Source of the DNA: an uncultured Pelagibacteraceae bacterium
GTDB taxonomy: Bacteria > Pseudomonadota > Alphaproteobacteria > Pelagibacterales > Pelagibacteraceae
Assembly: GCA_902578315.1 (NCBI GenBank)
Contig: CACHCL010000001.1
Coordinates: 62,001 to 126,000, forward strand
Direction of reading: 5' to 3'
DNA: 64,000 nt
The position numbers and the translations under genes are program-made. Numbering within the stretch: the stretch's first letter is position 1; every line of letters starts with the position of its first letter. Under the pieces are notes generated by a model. That model did no database searches. It had not been told where the DNA came from and saw only the letters and a list, made by a program, of their open reading frames with translations. This document shows positions 1 to 9,248 of the stretch, in pieces.

Positions 1-2
1 CT

Positions 3-131
3 CAATCTATTTATAAATTTGCAAGAAAAAATAATAAAAAAGTTAAAAAAATCTATTCAAAAGGAGAATTTCCTTTAAGAACTGACATGAGTTTAAAAAA
101 ATTAAAAGGTTTACTCAAAAATGCAAATTAA
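3..131 (+). CDS. C-terminal end of a truncated CDS, possibly sugar-nucleotide reductase (RmlD-like)
   Basis: Open frame from the window edge, QSIYKFARKNNKKVKKIYSKGEFPLRTDMSLKKLKGLLKNAN*, overlapping the start of the downstream RfbC-like gene; family guess from tail style and context only. Confidence 0.5.
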   Translation, partial: QSIYKFARKNNKKVKKIYSKGEFPLRTDMSLKKLKGLLKNAN

Positions 132-654
132 AAAAACAAGTTTAAAGGGTTTATTAATAGTAAAACAAAAAAACAATTCTGATAATAGAGGTAATCTAAG
201 AGAAACATTCAATGATAAAATTTTAAAAAGAAAATTTGTATTTGATTATTGTACTACGTCTAAAAAAGATGTTTTAAGAGGATTTCACTTTCAAACTAAG
301 TTTAAACAATCGAAATACGTAAATGTGGTAAAAGGAAAAATTTTAGATGTTGTAATCGATTTAAGAAAAAAATCTAAAACATTTGGAAAAGTTTATAAAA
401 TTATTCTGTCCAAGAAAAATGCTATAAGTTTATATATTCCAGCTGGATTTGCTCACGCGTATTACAGCTTTGATAAAGAAAATATTATTTATTATAAGCT
501 TGATAATTATTACTCACCAAAGAATGAGCATGGAATAAGATATGATGATAAAGATCTAAAGATTAAGTGGCCAAAAAAGAGGCTTATTGTTTCAAAAAAG
601 GATAAAAATCTTTTATCATTTCAGGAATTTAAAAAAAAATTTAAAAGCCTTTAA
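121..654 (+). CDS. rfbC: dTDP-4-dehydrorhamnose 3,5-epimerase family protein
   Basis: RGNLRETFND..., LRGFHFQ, GKILDVVIDLRKKSKTFGK, IPAGFAHAYYS match the RmlC cupin pattern. Confidence 0.88.
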   Translation: MQIKKTSLKGLLIVKQKNNSDNRGNLRETFNDKILKRKFVFDYCTTSKKDVLRGFHFQTKFKQSKYVNVVKGKILDVVIDLRKKSKTFGKVYKIILSKKNAISLYIPAGFAHAYYSFDKENIIYYKLDNYYSPKNEHGIRYDDKDLKIKWPKKRLIVSKKDKNLLSFQEFKKKFKSL

Positions 655-1461
655 TTAATTTAATTCGGAAATATCCTTAAATATTATTGGCAATGTAGTT
701 GACTTTGTATATTTCTTGAACCAAAACGACATATATCTTTCTGCAAGAAAACCATATATTCTTTTCAAACCATAACCTTCTAAATTAAAGCCAAATTTAC
801 TTTCACACTTTTCAAGCCAGGGAAAAATTGAGTTATAATATTCATTAAGTATTTTTGGTGATTTACAAATAAACATGTTGTGTGGATTAAATGATAATTT
901 TGAATTTACAAAATTATAAAAATCATCGCGATCATTTTCAGGCAAAAGCTTAACAGCTATATCTAAGTTTCCCTCTCCATGCATCATATCAAAATGAAAT
1001 TTTATATTCCTTTTATTTTTATCGAAAAGAAGAGAAGGATTCTTTAAAATTTTTATAAAATTTTTCTTGAGAAATTTAGAGATTCGTAATTGATTTATAA
1101 ATAATTCTTCGCCTAAAATACTTTCAAAATTTTTAAGTTCGTTTGGTATTTCACTTAAAATATTTTCTCTCAAACTCTTTAAAGAATTATCATTGTTGAT
1201 TTTTAAATCTTTAGTCCAGAATTTTCTGTATTGGCAAAATCCTATCCACTCATCTTGAAGTTCAATTTTTTTATTCTTCCATAACCAATAATGATAAGTA
1301 TATTCTCCATAAAAAGGGTTTTTTTCTGCTATATTGCTTTGTGTGTTATCTCTATGAAATTCTGGGTCGGTTATATCCGTGCCTAAACCCACAGGTAAAT
1401 ATCCAAGTTTTTTTATTTTATCACAATGATTATTATTAATAGTAATACAAAACATTTTCAT
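655..1461 (-). CDS. DUF4422-like capsular/LPS glycosyltransferase
   Basis: NPFYGEYTYHYWLWKN...WIGFCQYRKFW...FICKSPKILNEYYNSIFPWL...RIYGFLAERYMSFWF pattern. Confidence 0.7.
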   Translation of the reverse strand: MKMFCITINNNHCDKIKKLGYLPVGLGTDITDPEFHRDNTQSNIAEKNPFYGEYTYHYWLWKNKKIELQDEWIGFCQYRKFWTKDLKINNDNSLKSLRENILSEIPNELKNFESILGEELFINQLRISKFLKKNFIKILKNPSLLFDKNKRNIKFHFDMMHGEGNLDIAVKLLPENDRDDFYNFVNSKLSFNPHNMFICKSPKILNEYYNSIFPWLEKCESKFGFNLEGYGLKRIYGFLAERYMSFWFKKYTKSTTLPIIFKDISELN

Positions 1462-1470
1462 AGTAAATTT

Positions 1471-2148
1471 TTAAAATAATTCTTTAAGTTTTTGGTGATC
1501 GATTAGATTCATATACAATTTGTGATTAATAAAATAATCTTTAAACTTTAAATCTTTAAAATTACTTATATTTGTTTTGAGTATATTTTTGTTTTTTCTT
1601 TTAAATATAATTCCCAATCCGTGATCAGCTATACATGTGTAAGTGTCTGCATAGTTATATGTTCTAGAATGCACAATTGCTTTCCATACATCGCCATTCC
1701 AATGACCATACATTCTTGGCACAATTTGATTCCAAATTTTTTTTGGTAAACAATCATGAATTAATATGACACCTCTCTCATTTAAGATCTTTAATGAATT
1801 ATCAATATCTTTAATTGTTTGCTCATAAGTATGAAGTCCATCTAAAAAGATCAAATCAAATTTTTTGATATTATTTTTAAAAAAAACATCACTAGTCATT
1901 CTTAATGTGCCCCCTCTAAGCGGATCTACACCAACTTTATTCTGGATGTTAATTTTGGAAAAATTTTCATTTCTATCGCATCCAATTTCTAAATAATTAT
2001 TATATTTTTGTTGAGTAATAATATTTTGAATTATTTCAAACCTTGAAGGAAATTTTTCCCAATTATAATCTAATCTTTTGTAAAATTTTTCTCCGTATAA
2101 ATAGTAAAGTATTCTTTTTAAAAAAAATTTATATCTATTTTTCATCAT
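1471..2148 (-). CDS. Class I SAM-dependent methyltransferase family protein
   Basis: YLEIGCDRNENFSKI...VGVDPLRGGT...FDLIFLDGLHTYEQTIKDIDNSL. Confidence 0.7.
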   Translation of the reverse strand: MMKNRYKFFLKRILYYLYGEKFYKRLDYNWEKFPSRFEIIQNIITQQKYNNYLEIGCDRNENFSKINIQNKVGVDPLRGGTLRMTSDVFFKNNIKKFDLIFLDGLHTYEQTIKDIDNSLKILNERGVILIHDCLPKKIWNQIVPRMYGHWNGDVWKAIVHSRTYNYADTYTCIADHGLGIIFKRKNKNILKTNISNFKDLKFKDYFINHKLYMNLIDHQKLKELF

Positions 2149-2150
2149 TT

Positions 2151-2227
2151 TGGTAGCGAGGGGCGGATTCGAACCGCCGACCCCAGGCTTATGAGTCCTG
2201 TGCTCTAACCAACTGAGCTACCTCGCC
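2151..2227 (-). tRNA. tRNA-Met (anticodon CAT, probably elongator), CCA encoded
   Basis: Reverse complement GGCGAGGTAGCTCAGTTGGTTAGAGCACAGGACTCATAAGCCTGGGGTCGGCGGTTCGAATCCGCCCCTCGCTACCA folds as a cloverleaf; loop CTCATAA. Confidence 0.95.
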
Positions 2228-2264
2228 AAAAACTCAATTCTATATCATTTTCTTTCTTATTCAA

Positions 2265-3353
2265 TTAATAAAATTTTGACTCGATAAAATTGTAATAATG
2301 ATTGTAGATTTTGTGTCTTAAGTAATTATAATTTAATTCAATTCTTGCGCAAAGATTTACAAGGTGATCTTTCATTGTAAAAATGGTTTTCTCCCTTTTT
2401 AACAGAAAATTTTTTTTAAATATTTGCATTACTTTCTTCTTCGAATAATTTTTATATTTATTATTTAAATTCTTATTAGTTTTTAATTTTTTGAAATTAA
2501 GTAATATTTTTTCAAGATCTTTGTAAGATCCGTATTCAAAAAATTGTCCATCAGATATATTATGCCTATGAGCTCTATGTCGATTAAATCGATACGAAAT
2601 AATTGGTTTATTTTGAGCAGCAAATTCACCACATGAAATACCAAATGATTCACCTAAACTTCTGCCATAAATCATTGCATTACAACTATTTACAAACTTT
2701 TGAACTACAGTTTCATCGGCTGAGCCTTTTAAAAATTTTATATTAGGGTGATTACAAAATTTATTTATATTAAGAAATATAAAAAAAAGGTTTTTGTCTC
2801 TTTTTACTATTTTATTTAGCAAATCTTTAACAAATTTTAAGTCAAAGCTACTTTCACCGCCATGACAACCAAAAACAAGATGGTTTTTTTTTATATAAAG
2901 TTTTTTTCTTAAATTATTTTTTGATAAGTTTTGAGGAATTATCAGTGGTACAAAGGGAATCTTATTATTTGAAAACTTTTGGCTTAGCCATTCTGAAATA
3001 TATACGTAGCTATCTCCATGAACTTCGTTAAGTTTTTGAGGGTAAATAGCATGAATTAAAGTTTCAATATTATTAGACTGCCACGAGTCTTTTTCTCCGC
3101 CTTTTTGAACATAAATATAATCTAATTTTAATTTAAACTTAAAATTATCTATTTCAGTAAAATTTGAAATTCCTATTGTTTTAAATTTTTTTTTAAACTT
3201 ATTTATTATAATTTTTTTATTAAATTTATTTTCTTTATTGTAAAAAATTATTGATTTATTCTTAAGAAGTTTTTTATTATACAATGCAAATAAATAAGTT
3301 GAATTAGCTACACCGCGTAAATTCATTTCGTTACAATAAAAAGCAATATTCAT
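2265..3353 (-). CDS. Glycosyltransferase-like protein (GT-B type)
   Basis: C-terminal ...NAMIYGRSLGESFGISCGEFAAQNKPIISYR..., GT-B nucleotide-sugar site style. Confidence 0.65.
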   Translation of the reverse strand: MNIAFYCNEMNLRGVANSTYLFALYNKKLLKNKSIIFYNKENKFNKKIIINKFKKKFKTIGISNFTEIDNFKFKLKLDYIYVQKGGEKDSWQSNNIETLIHAIYPQKLNEVHGDSYVYISEWLSQKFSNNKIPFVPLIIPQNLSKNNLRKKLYIKKNHLVFGCHGGESSFDLKFVKDLLNKIVKRDKNLFFIFLNINKFCNHPNIKFLKGSADETVVQKFVNSCNAMIYGRSLGESFGISCGEFAAQNKPIISYRFNRHRAHRHNISDGQFFEYGSYKDLEKILLNFKKLKTNKNLNNKYKNYSKKKVMQIFKKNFLLKREKTIFTMKDHLVNLCARIELNYNYLRHKIYNHYYNFIESKFY

Positions 3354-3453
3354 TAATCAATGTATTACAATAAAGCTATAAAATGACAATAGCCACTATA
3401 TCGCTAGGTTCTAGGGATTTTAATCTTCTTATTAATGAATTAATGAAAATTTA

Positions 3454-3645
3454 TTATAATGTAAGAATTATTCCAAAAACTGTTACAGCTGAAACCGCTG
3501 CAACACTTAAAGCTAAATTTCGATTTCTTTCTATTTTTTTTTCTTCATTTATTCTCGAAAGAAGATCGGTTAATCTAACCTTGCTCTGTGTTCTAGTTTC
3601 TTCCTTGTTTTGAAGATGATTTTCAAATTTATACTCCGCACTCAT
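3454..3645 (-). CDS. Small conserved-looking single-TM protein
   Basis: 63 aa; charged N-terminal half then hydrophobic LALSVAAVSAVTVFGIILTL; preferred over the antisense ORF 3383..3613. Confidence 0.5.
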   Translation of the reverse strand: MSAEYKFENHLQNKEETRTQSKVRLTDLLSRINEEKKIERNRNLALSVAAVSAVTVFGIILTL

Positions 3646-3752
3646 TAGATTGATCTAAACAATAAATTTGATGAAAATAAACTTTACTGATGAGCAATTT
3701 GGGTTCGTAAAATCCTTTTGACCCAAAATGATTAAAATTCAATTAATATTAG

Positions 3753-5090
3753 TTAAGATTTTGCAAAATTTGAAATTCCTTTTCTCAGTTTTTCAACAAT
3801 TTCATCAATGTGTTTTTTCTCACAGATAAAAGGAGGGGCTATTATTAGAGCGTCTCCAGTTGGTTTTATATTTAAACCAGCTTTATAACATTCTTTATAG
3901 ACACGGAAACCGGCTTTACCTGGCTTATCTCTCATTTGAATATCGATTCCTCCTAAAAGACCATAACCTCTTATACTTTCAATACATTTTAAATCTTTTA
4001 ATGAATGGAGTCCGTCTTGAAAATAATTAGATAAATTTTTTACTCTATTAAAAATATCTTCTTTTTCAAAAATTTCTTGTACAGCCAATGCTGCCGATAC
4101 AGCAACAGGAATTCCTGAATAAGTGTAACCATGAAACAATTCTATTGTTCCTTCAGGCGACGCATCCATTACTTGATCATAAATTTTTTCTCTAACGGCT
4201 ACGACTCCCATCGGAACTATTCCATTTGTTGTAGCTTTTGCCATTGTTATGATATCTGGAGTAACTTTAAATTCTTGAGCAGCAAAAGCTGAACCTGTTC
4301 TTCCCCAGCCCGTTACTACCTCATCAAAAATTAAGAGTATACCATACTTGTCACATATTTTTCTTAATCTTTGTAAATAACCGATTGGTGGTACTAGAGT
4401 TCCAGTTGATCCGGCAATAGGTTCCACAATACATGCTGCTATATTCTCTCCTCCAACCTCAGAAGCAATTTTTTCTAAATCATCTGCCAGTTCAGCTCCT
4501 GTTTCTGGTTGCCCTTTCACAAATTTATGGTCAGGAAGAAAAGTGTGTCTCATATGTTTTACACCTGGCATTAAGACATTAGTAAATACTTTTACATTAT
4601 TCATAATTCCGCCAACAGTTAACGAACCTATATTCATTCCGTGATACCCTCTATCTCTACCAACGAATCGAAATCTATTTGAATCGCCTTTCGCTTTAAA
4701 ATAGGCAACTGCTATTTTAATTGCTGTCTCAACTGCAGTTGAACCACAAATTGTATAAAAAATTCTATTTAAATCTTCAGGAGTTTTTTGAGCAATCTTA
4801 GTTGCCAATTCAAAAGATCCCCCATAACCTTGTTGGAATGGCATTGTGTAATCTAGTTTTTCAAGTTGATTTTTTATCGCGTCAATTATTTCTCTACGAC
4901 CATGACCAAGAGGATTGCAGTAAAGACCAGAACTACCATCAATCAAAGTGTTCCCGTCATGAGTAAGTAGGTATACGCCCTTGGCATTAGCAATTAATCT
5001 TGGATTTTTTTTAAAATCTTTATTTGAAGAAAACGGCATCCAGTGTTCATTTAAAGAATTAGGTATATCTGGTGTGCTAGAAGATTTCAT
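3753..5090 (-). CDS. Class III aminotransferase (omega-amino acid:pyruvate type)
   Basis: LIDGSSGLYCNPLGHGRREI, CGSTAVETAIKIA, RDRGYHG, LLIFDEVVTGWGRTG, MAKATTNGIVPMGVV. Confidence 0.9.
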   Translation of the reverse strand: MKSSSTPDIPNSLNEHWMPFSSNKDFKKNPRLIANAKGVYLLTHDGNTLIDGSSGLYCNPLGHGRREIIDAIKNQLEKLDYTMPFQQGYGGSFELATKIAQKTPEDLNRIFYTICGSTAVETAIKIAVAYFKAKGDSNRFRFVGRDRGYHGMNIGSLTVGGIMNNVKVFTNVLMPGVKHMRHTFLPDHKFVKGQPETGAELADDLEKIASEVGGENIAACIVEPIAGSTGTLVPPIGYLQRLRKICDKYGILLIFDEVVTGWGRTGSAFAAQEFKVTPDIITMAKATTNGIVPMGVVAVREKIYDQVMDASPEGTIELFHGYTYSGIPVAVSAALAVQEIFEKEDIFNRVKNLSNYFQDGLHSLKDLKCIESIRGYGLLGGIDIQMRDKPGKAGFRVYKECYKAGLNIKPTGDALIIAPPFICEKKHIDEIVEKLRKGISNFAKS

Positions 5091-5140
5091 TTAATTAATC
5101 ATATAGTATATCATATTTAATAGAAACATTTATTTAATAG

Positions 5141-6247
5141 ATGAAAAAAAACATTTTTAAATATATTTCAATTAGTTTAGTATTTTTAATTACTTATGTT
5201 TTATTTGGTGTGTGGGGTTTAATTGAAATAAATAAAAATAAAAGCCTACTATTCAAAAATAAAAAAGATTTTTTATTTCATAAAAAATACTCTGAAAAGC
5301 TTCATCATTTAAGAGATGTTGACAGATGGGGTAAAATTGAAAACGATTACCTATTTTCAACTATTCATTTTGAAGACAAAAACGTTAAATCTTTTCTTTT
5401 GCAGGGCGACTCTTGGATAGAAAGTATATCAGAATATAAAAAATCTGAGACACTTTTTAGAGACTATGGGCTGAATAAAAATTTAAATTTTTATAACGCT
5501 GGGATTACATCTTTTGCACCAAGTTTAATGCATTTGCAGTATAAAATTTTAAAAAGAGATTATAATATAAATCCTAATTTTATTTTAATATATATTGACC
5601 ATACAGATATTGGTGATGAGTTTTGTAGATATAAAAAAAATAAAGTTTATTCAAAAAATGGTTCTCTGCTTAAAATTAAAAATGAAAAATATACCAGAGC
5701 AACCTATGACTATACAAAACTATACATGTATTCAGATTTGAATTTTCAAAGTAAATTTTCACAAATCTCAAAATTTCCTTACAAAAAAATAAATTATTTC
5801 GCACAAAGAAACTTTAATCAAATGATGCAAATCATTAATTTTGGTTATAAAAAAAGGAATGATCATAAGTGCAGCTTTAAGCATATACGAAAAGAACTGG
5901 TAAAAGATAATCCTAAATCAAAAAAAAATTTAAAGAATTCCTTAATTTCTTATTTAGAAGTATTAAAGAACGATCAACTTTTAGAAAAAATTTATTTGGT
6001 AAGTTTTCCTCATAGATATCATTTTGATAAATCTTATGCGGTAAGTGTATCAGATCTCATAGATGATGTTTTAGTAGAGTATAAAGATAAAAGATTTATT
6101 CATTTTAATATGTCTAAATTAGATTTCGAAAAATATGATTTATCAGAGATATATGAAAAAGGTGATTTGGCATCTCATTTGACGGAAGAATATCACTCTG
6201 AGATATTTGTTAAAAAAATCTTATCTTTTATAAATGAAAAAAAGTAG
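5141..6247 (+). CDS. Membrane-anchored protein with SGNH-hydrolase-like features
   Basis: N-terminal TM; LLQGDSWIES and FYNAGITSFAPSLMHLQY resemble the GDS and GxxN blocks of SGNH proteins; C-terminal ASHLTEEYH. Confidence 0.45.
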   Translation: MKKNIFKYISISLVFLITYVLFGVWGLIEINKNKSLLFKNKKDFLFHKKYSEKLHHLRDVDRWGKIENDYLFSTIHFEDKNVKSFLLQGDSWIESISEYKKSETLFRDYGLNKNLNFYNAGITSFAPSLMHLQYKILKRDYNINPNFILIYIDHTDIGDEFCRYKKNKVYSKNGSLLKIKNEKYTRATYDYTKLYMYSDLNFQSKFSQISKFPYKKINYFAQRNFNQMMQIINFGYKKRNDHKCSFKHIRKELVKDNPKSKKNLKNSLISYLEVLKNDQLLEKIYLVSFPHRYHFDKSYAVSVSDLIDDVLVEYKDKRFIHFNMSKLDFEKYDLSEIYEKGDLASHLTEEYHSEIFVKKILSFINEKK

Positions 6248-6950
6248 GAAATTAAGAAACTGGGATAATAAAACCTGGTTATCATCTAAATCATATATAT
6301 CTGAATTTAATAAATTTCTTAAAACAAAAATTAATTTAAATAAAAATTCGAAAATATTGGATGTTGGATGTGGAAGAGCAAACATTATTAGTGCTCTACA
6401 AAAGAAATATAAATTTAAAAATAATCCCGTAGGAATTGATGTTGTTGCAAATAAGAATGTAAAAAAGAATATTATATTTAAGAAAATTGATGCCTTAAAA
6501 TATTTAAAGAAAAAAAGAAAATATGATCTAATCTTAATCAAACAAACTATTCATTTTTTTACAAAAACAAAGTCTAACAACCTTCTTAACCTTGCTAAAA
6601 AAAGGTTAAATCCCAATGGCAAAATATTAATTTTTTCACTAAAAACAAAAAATAACAGAATTCCTTGTTTTAAAAAAATGAGAAAAAATTTAGAAAAAAG
6701 TTTAAAAAGAGATGAAAATTTATTTAAGATAATTAAAAAAAACTTAAAAAAAATAAGCTACACAAACTTTAACTACAAAGTAAATATCTCGAAACAAAAA
6801 TATGTAAGAATGATTAGGGAAAGATACATTTCATGCTTATTAAATATGAGTAATAAAGAAATAAATCTTGGTATCAGTGAAATTAAATTAAAGTATAAAA
6901 ATCAAATAAAATTCACTGATACCTTAAAATGTATTAGCTACAAAAAATAG
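6234..6950 (+). CDS. SAM-dependent methyltransferase
   Basis: KILDVGCGRANIISAL..., VGIDVVANKNV, YDLILIKQTIHFF. Confidence 0.75.
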   Translation: MKKSRKLRNWDNKTWLSSKSYISEFNKFLKTKINLNKNSKILDVGCGRANIISALQKKYKFKNNPVGIDVVANKNVKKNIIFKKIDALKYLKKKRKYDLILIKQTIHFFTKTKSNNLLNLAKKRLNPNGKILIFSLKTKNNRIPCFKKMRKNLEKSLKRDENLFKIIKKNLKKISYTNFNYKVNISKQKYVRMIRERYISCLLNMSNKEINLGISEIKLKYKNQIKFTDTLKCISYKK

Positions 6951-7274
6951 TTATTTACCAGGTTCTTTGTAAGAGGATGCCATTTTCTGAGCAGTCTTGG
7001 CTATTTCATTTAGATTTATATCTTCTAAGATCGTAAAATCTGAAACAGCACCACTAGAAACAGCAACCATTGCAGCTGCAGCAGCTTGTTCAAAAGTTCC
7101 TTCAATCACTGCCATAAAATCATATTTTCCTCTCAGGCCTGAGTATTGAGTTACTTTAGCTCCGACAGATGCAGCAAGTGCAGATGTAGCAGCTTTTCTG
7201 TCTGTAGATGGATTGCTTACAAATCCTCCAAGACCTTTAGCTGTGTAACATCCTAATGTATAAAATTTTGCCAT
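6951..7274 (-). CDS. GYD domain-containing protein
   Basis: MAKFYTLGCYT...GAKVTQYSGLRGKYDFMAVIEGTFEQAAAAAMVAVSSGAVSDFTIL; strong SD GGAGGTAACA. Confidence 0.8.
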   Translation of the reverse strand: MAKFYTLGCYTAKGLGGFVSNPSTDRKAATSALAASVGAKVTQYSGLRGKYDFMAVIEGTFEQAAAAAMVAVSSGAVSDFTILEDINLNEIAKTAQKMASSYKEPGK

Positions 7275-7292
7275 TGTTACCTCCTTTTTTTT

Positions 7293-7613
7293 TTATTGGC
7301 CCGGAGCCTTATAAGACATTTTTGAAGCTTTTGTTGTAGCCTTAGCAAAATCTATAGCTTCAAGTGCTGATAAGTTTTTTACAGCTCCAGTAGACTCTAC
7401 AACTAATTTGACAGCAGCAAAATCATCGAAACTAGGAAGATCTGCAACTACACAAAAATCATATGAGCCTCTTACAATATCCATAGTGTGTAATGTTCCA
7501 CCCACACCTTTAACAAGTTTTTCAACTACTGCTTTTCTGTCACTATTTGGATCTTTTAAAAAACCTTGAAAGGCTTTCTCGGTATAGTTTCCCATAATGT
7601 ACATCTTTGCCAT
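7293..7613 (-). CDS. GYD domain-containing protein (paralogue of adjacent gene)
   Basis: MAKMYIMGNYTEKAFQGFL...VGGTLHTMDIVRGSYDFCVVADLPSFDDFAAVKLVVESTGAV; same C-terminal motif K(A/E)PG. Confidence 0.8.
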   Translation of the reverse strand: MAKMYIMGNYTEKAFQGFLKDPNSDRKAVVEKLVKGVGGTLHTMDIVRGSYDFCVVADLPSFDDFAAVKLVVESTGAVKNLSALEAIDFAKATTKASKMSYKAPGQ

Positions 7614-7628
7614 ATTATTTCTCCTTTC

Positions 7629-7922
7629 TTATTTCTCGATCACAACTGTTCCAGAGTGAGGATCTGTTACTCCTAAATCTGATGACAGCTCTTCTAAAGT
7701 GTGCCGAAGCGTATCCAAAAATGCAATCATTTTCGGTCTTGCTGTAGCAATATCATCTTCAGAATTCCATTCACCTATCATAAAAAATTCATTAGGTTTC
7801 GTTTCAACGTATTTCGCTGAAATCTGCCCATCGAACTTTGGCATCTCATCTATTTTTTTCAAATATTCTTCTCTGCTGGATGATTTAACTTTACATCTAA
7901 CAATATTCATAAACTTTGCCAT
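7629..7922 (-). CDS. Small ABM/dimeric alpha-beta-barrel-like protein
   Basis: MAKFMNIVRCKVKSSSREEYLKKI...FFMIGEWNSEDDIATARPKMIAFLDTLRHTLEEL; length and pattern of ABM-like ferredoxin folds. Confidence 0.6.
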   Translation of the reverse strand: MAKFMNIVRCKVKSSSREEYLKKIDEMPKFDGQISAKYVETKPNEFFMIGEWNSEDDIATARPKMIAFLDTLRHTLEELSSDLGVTDPHSGTVVIEK

Positions 7923-7930
7923 GTATCTCC

Positions 7931-8347
7931 TTAAACGTAAATTTTATCTGCTAAGCCGTAACAAAGAATAGCACTGATAATAACAAGAACGAGTGGAGCA
8001 TATATTCCATCGTTTCTAGTTTTTTTAGTTAAACCTGTTTTATCAATCTTTAATGTATAAAAATTTACGACTAATATCGAAACATTCATTATAAAAACTA
8101 AGTTAAAGAAAGCCCAAGTAGCCTCTACACCACCTGGTCTTATAAAAGCGATATATATTGCCATTAGAACAGTAGCGATCATGAATGAGCCTGCAAATCT
8201 TGTAATCAAGGTAGCAGTTTTATCAACTCCTCTACCCTTTAAAAATTTTTTAGTATCAAAGACTAATTGGTAAGCGTAGCTACCAACTATAATAAAATGT
8301 GCTAAGTAAATTATTAAATAAAATGCGTTTCCAAATTTGTCTATCAT
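7931..8347 (-). CDS. Small integral membrane protein (about 4 TM)
   Basis: Start reassigned to MIDKFGNAFYLIIYLAHF; the longer supplied ORF (to 8419) would overlap the next gene. Confidence 0.65.
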   Translation of the reverse strand: MIDKFGNAFYLIIYLAHFIIVGSYAYQLVFDTKKFLKGRGVDKTATLITRFAGSFMIATVLMAIYIAFIRPGGVEATWAFFNLVFIMNVSILVVNFYTLKIDKTGLTKKTRNDGIYAPLVLVIISAILCYGLADKIYV

Positions 8348-8354
8348 AAATATC

Positions 8355-8642
8355 CTATGCGTTATAGTCCATGACTTGATCTTTGCACTCAACAAACTTA
8401 TGAGGAGTAAAAAAATCATTCATTTGACCTAGTTGATTAATAATTGCTTGCTCATCTTTTCCTTTCCACCAACAATACATTTCCATTGTATCTCCTGGCG
8501 TGTTCCAAGTCATTTGACAAGCTGCATTGTCACTTTTCATGCTCTTAACAATGTCCTCCATTTTCATAGAGGCCACTGTATCAGTAAATTTTTTTTTCAT
8601 TTCGGCAGACTTAAAAGTATGCGTTACCATATAGTTTTTCAT
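8355..8642 (-). CDS. Small conserved-type protein, ferredoxin-fold-like
   Basis: 95 aa, MKNYMVTHTFKSAEMKKKFTDTVASMKMED...; SD AAAGGAGGAAAA. Confidence 0.6.
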   Translation of the reverse strand: MKNYMVTHTFKSAEMKKKFTDTVASMKMEDIVKSMKSDNAACQMTWNTPGDTMEMYCWWKGKDEQAIINQLGQMNDFFTPHKFVECKDQVMDYNA

Positions 8643-8652
8643 TTTTCCTCCT

Positions 8653-8943
8653 TTATAGATTTATTTTTGATAGCTCATATAACTGAGCACTATCTACACA
8701 TTCTGCATAAATCGCTTTAGCTGTAGGATTGTTCCCAGTTACAAACTCTTTCATCCCAGCTTCGTTATGAACATTAACTTTAAATAACATTCCGCTTTTA
8801 TCAGGAATCATAGCCCCGACGGTTTTTTCTGGGTAAGCAACACTCTTTCTAACGCCCATACCTTCATCTGATTGCATCCAGCTAGTAAAAGTTTCTAATT
8901 TGCCCTCTTTAAATTTAAGATGTACTAACATTTCTTTTTCCAT
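8653..8943 (-). CDS. Small conserved-type protein, ferredoxin-fold-like
   Basis: 96 aa, MEKEMLVHLKFKEGKLETFTSWMQSDEGMGVRKSVAYPEKTVGAM... Confidence 0.6.
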   Translation of the reverse strand: MEKEMLVHLKFKEGKLETFTSWMQSDEGMGVRKSVAYPEKTVGAMIPDKSGMLFKVNVHNEAGMKEFVTGNNPTAKAIYAECVDSAQLYELSKINL

Positions 8944-8958
8944 TTTTTTTCCTTTTAT

Positions 8959-9246
8959 TTAAATTCCTTTAATTATTATTCCATTAGCAACTGAATTTGC
9001 TAATCGAATTGGTTTTACCGGTTTATATTCCTCAGAGTCATACCACTCTAAAGCTTTTTCATAAGTTGGAAATTTAATTACTACTGTTCTAGGGTATTTC
9101 CACTCACCATCTATAACTTTGTACTCGCCGGCACGTACTAGGTATTCACCTCCGAATTTTTGAACAGTCGGTAACACCTTACCAACGTATTCCTTATAAG
9201 CTTCAGGATTTTTAACGTCTATATTAGCTATCACGTATCCACTCAT
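8959..9246 (-). CDS. DUF1330 family protein
   Basis: GYVIANIDVKNPEAYKEYVGKVLPTVQKFGGEYLVRAGEYKVIDGEWKYPRTVVIKFPTYEKALEWYDSEEYKPVKPIR is typical DUF1330. Confidence 0.92.
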   Translation of the reverse strand: MSGYVIANIDVKNPEAYKEYVGKVLPTVQKFGGEYLVRAGEYKVIDGEWKYPRTVVIKFPTYEKALEWYDSEEYKPVKPIRLANSVANGIIIKGI

Positions 9247-9248
9247 GT

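Noticed and set aside
3383-3613. 76-aa plus-strand ORF
   Set aside because: Antisense to the better-supported 63-aa protein 3454..3645; low-complexity translation.
6221-6541. 106-aa minus-strand ORF
   Set aside because: Antisense to methyltransferase 6234..6950; hydrophobic Phe-rich translation typical of reading the complement of Lys-rich coding DNA.
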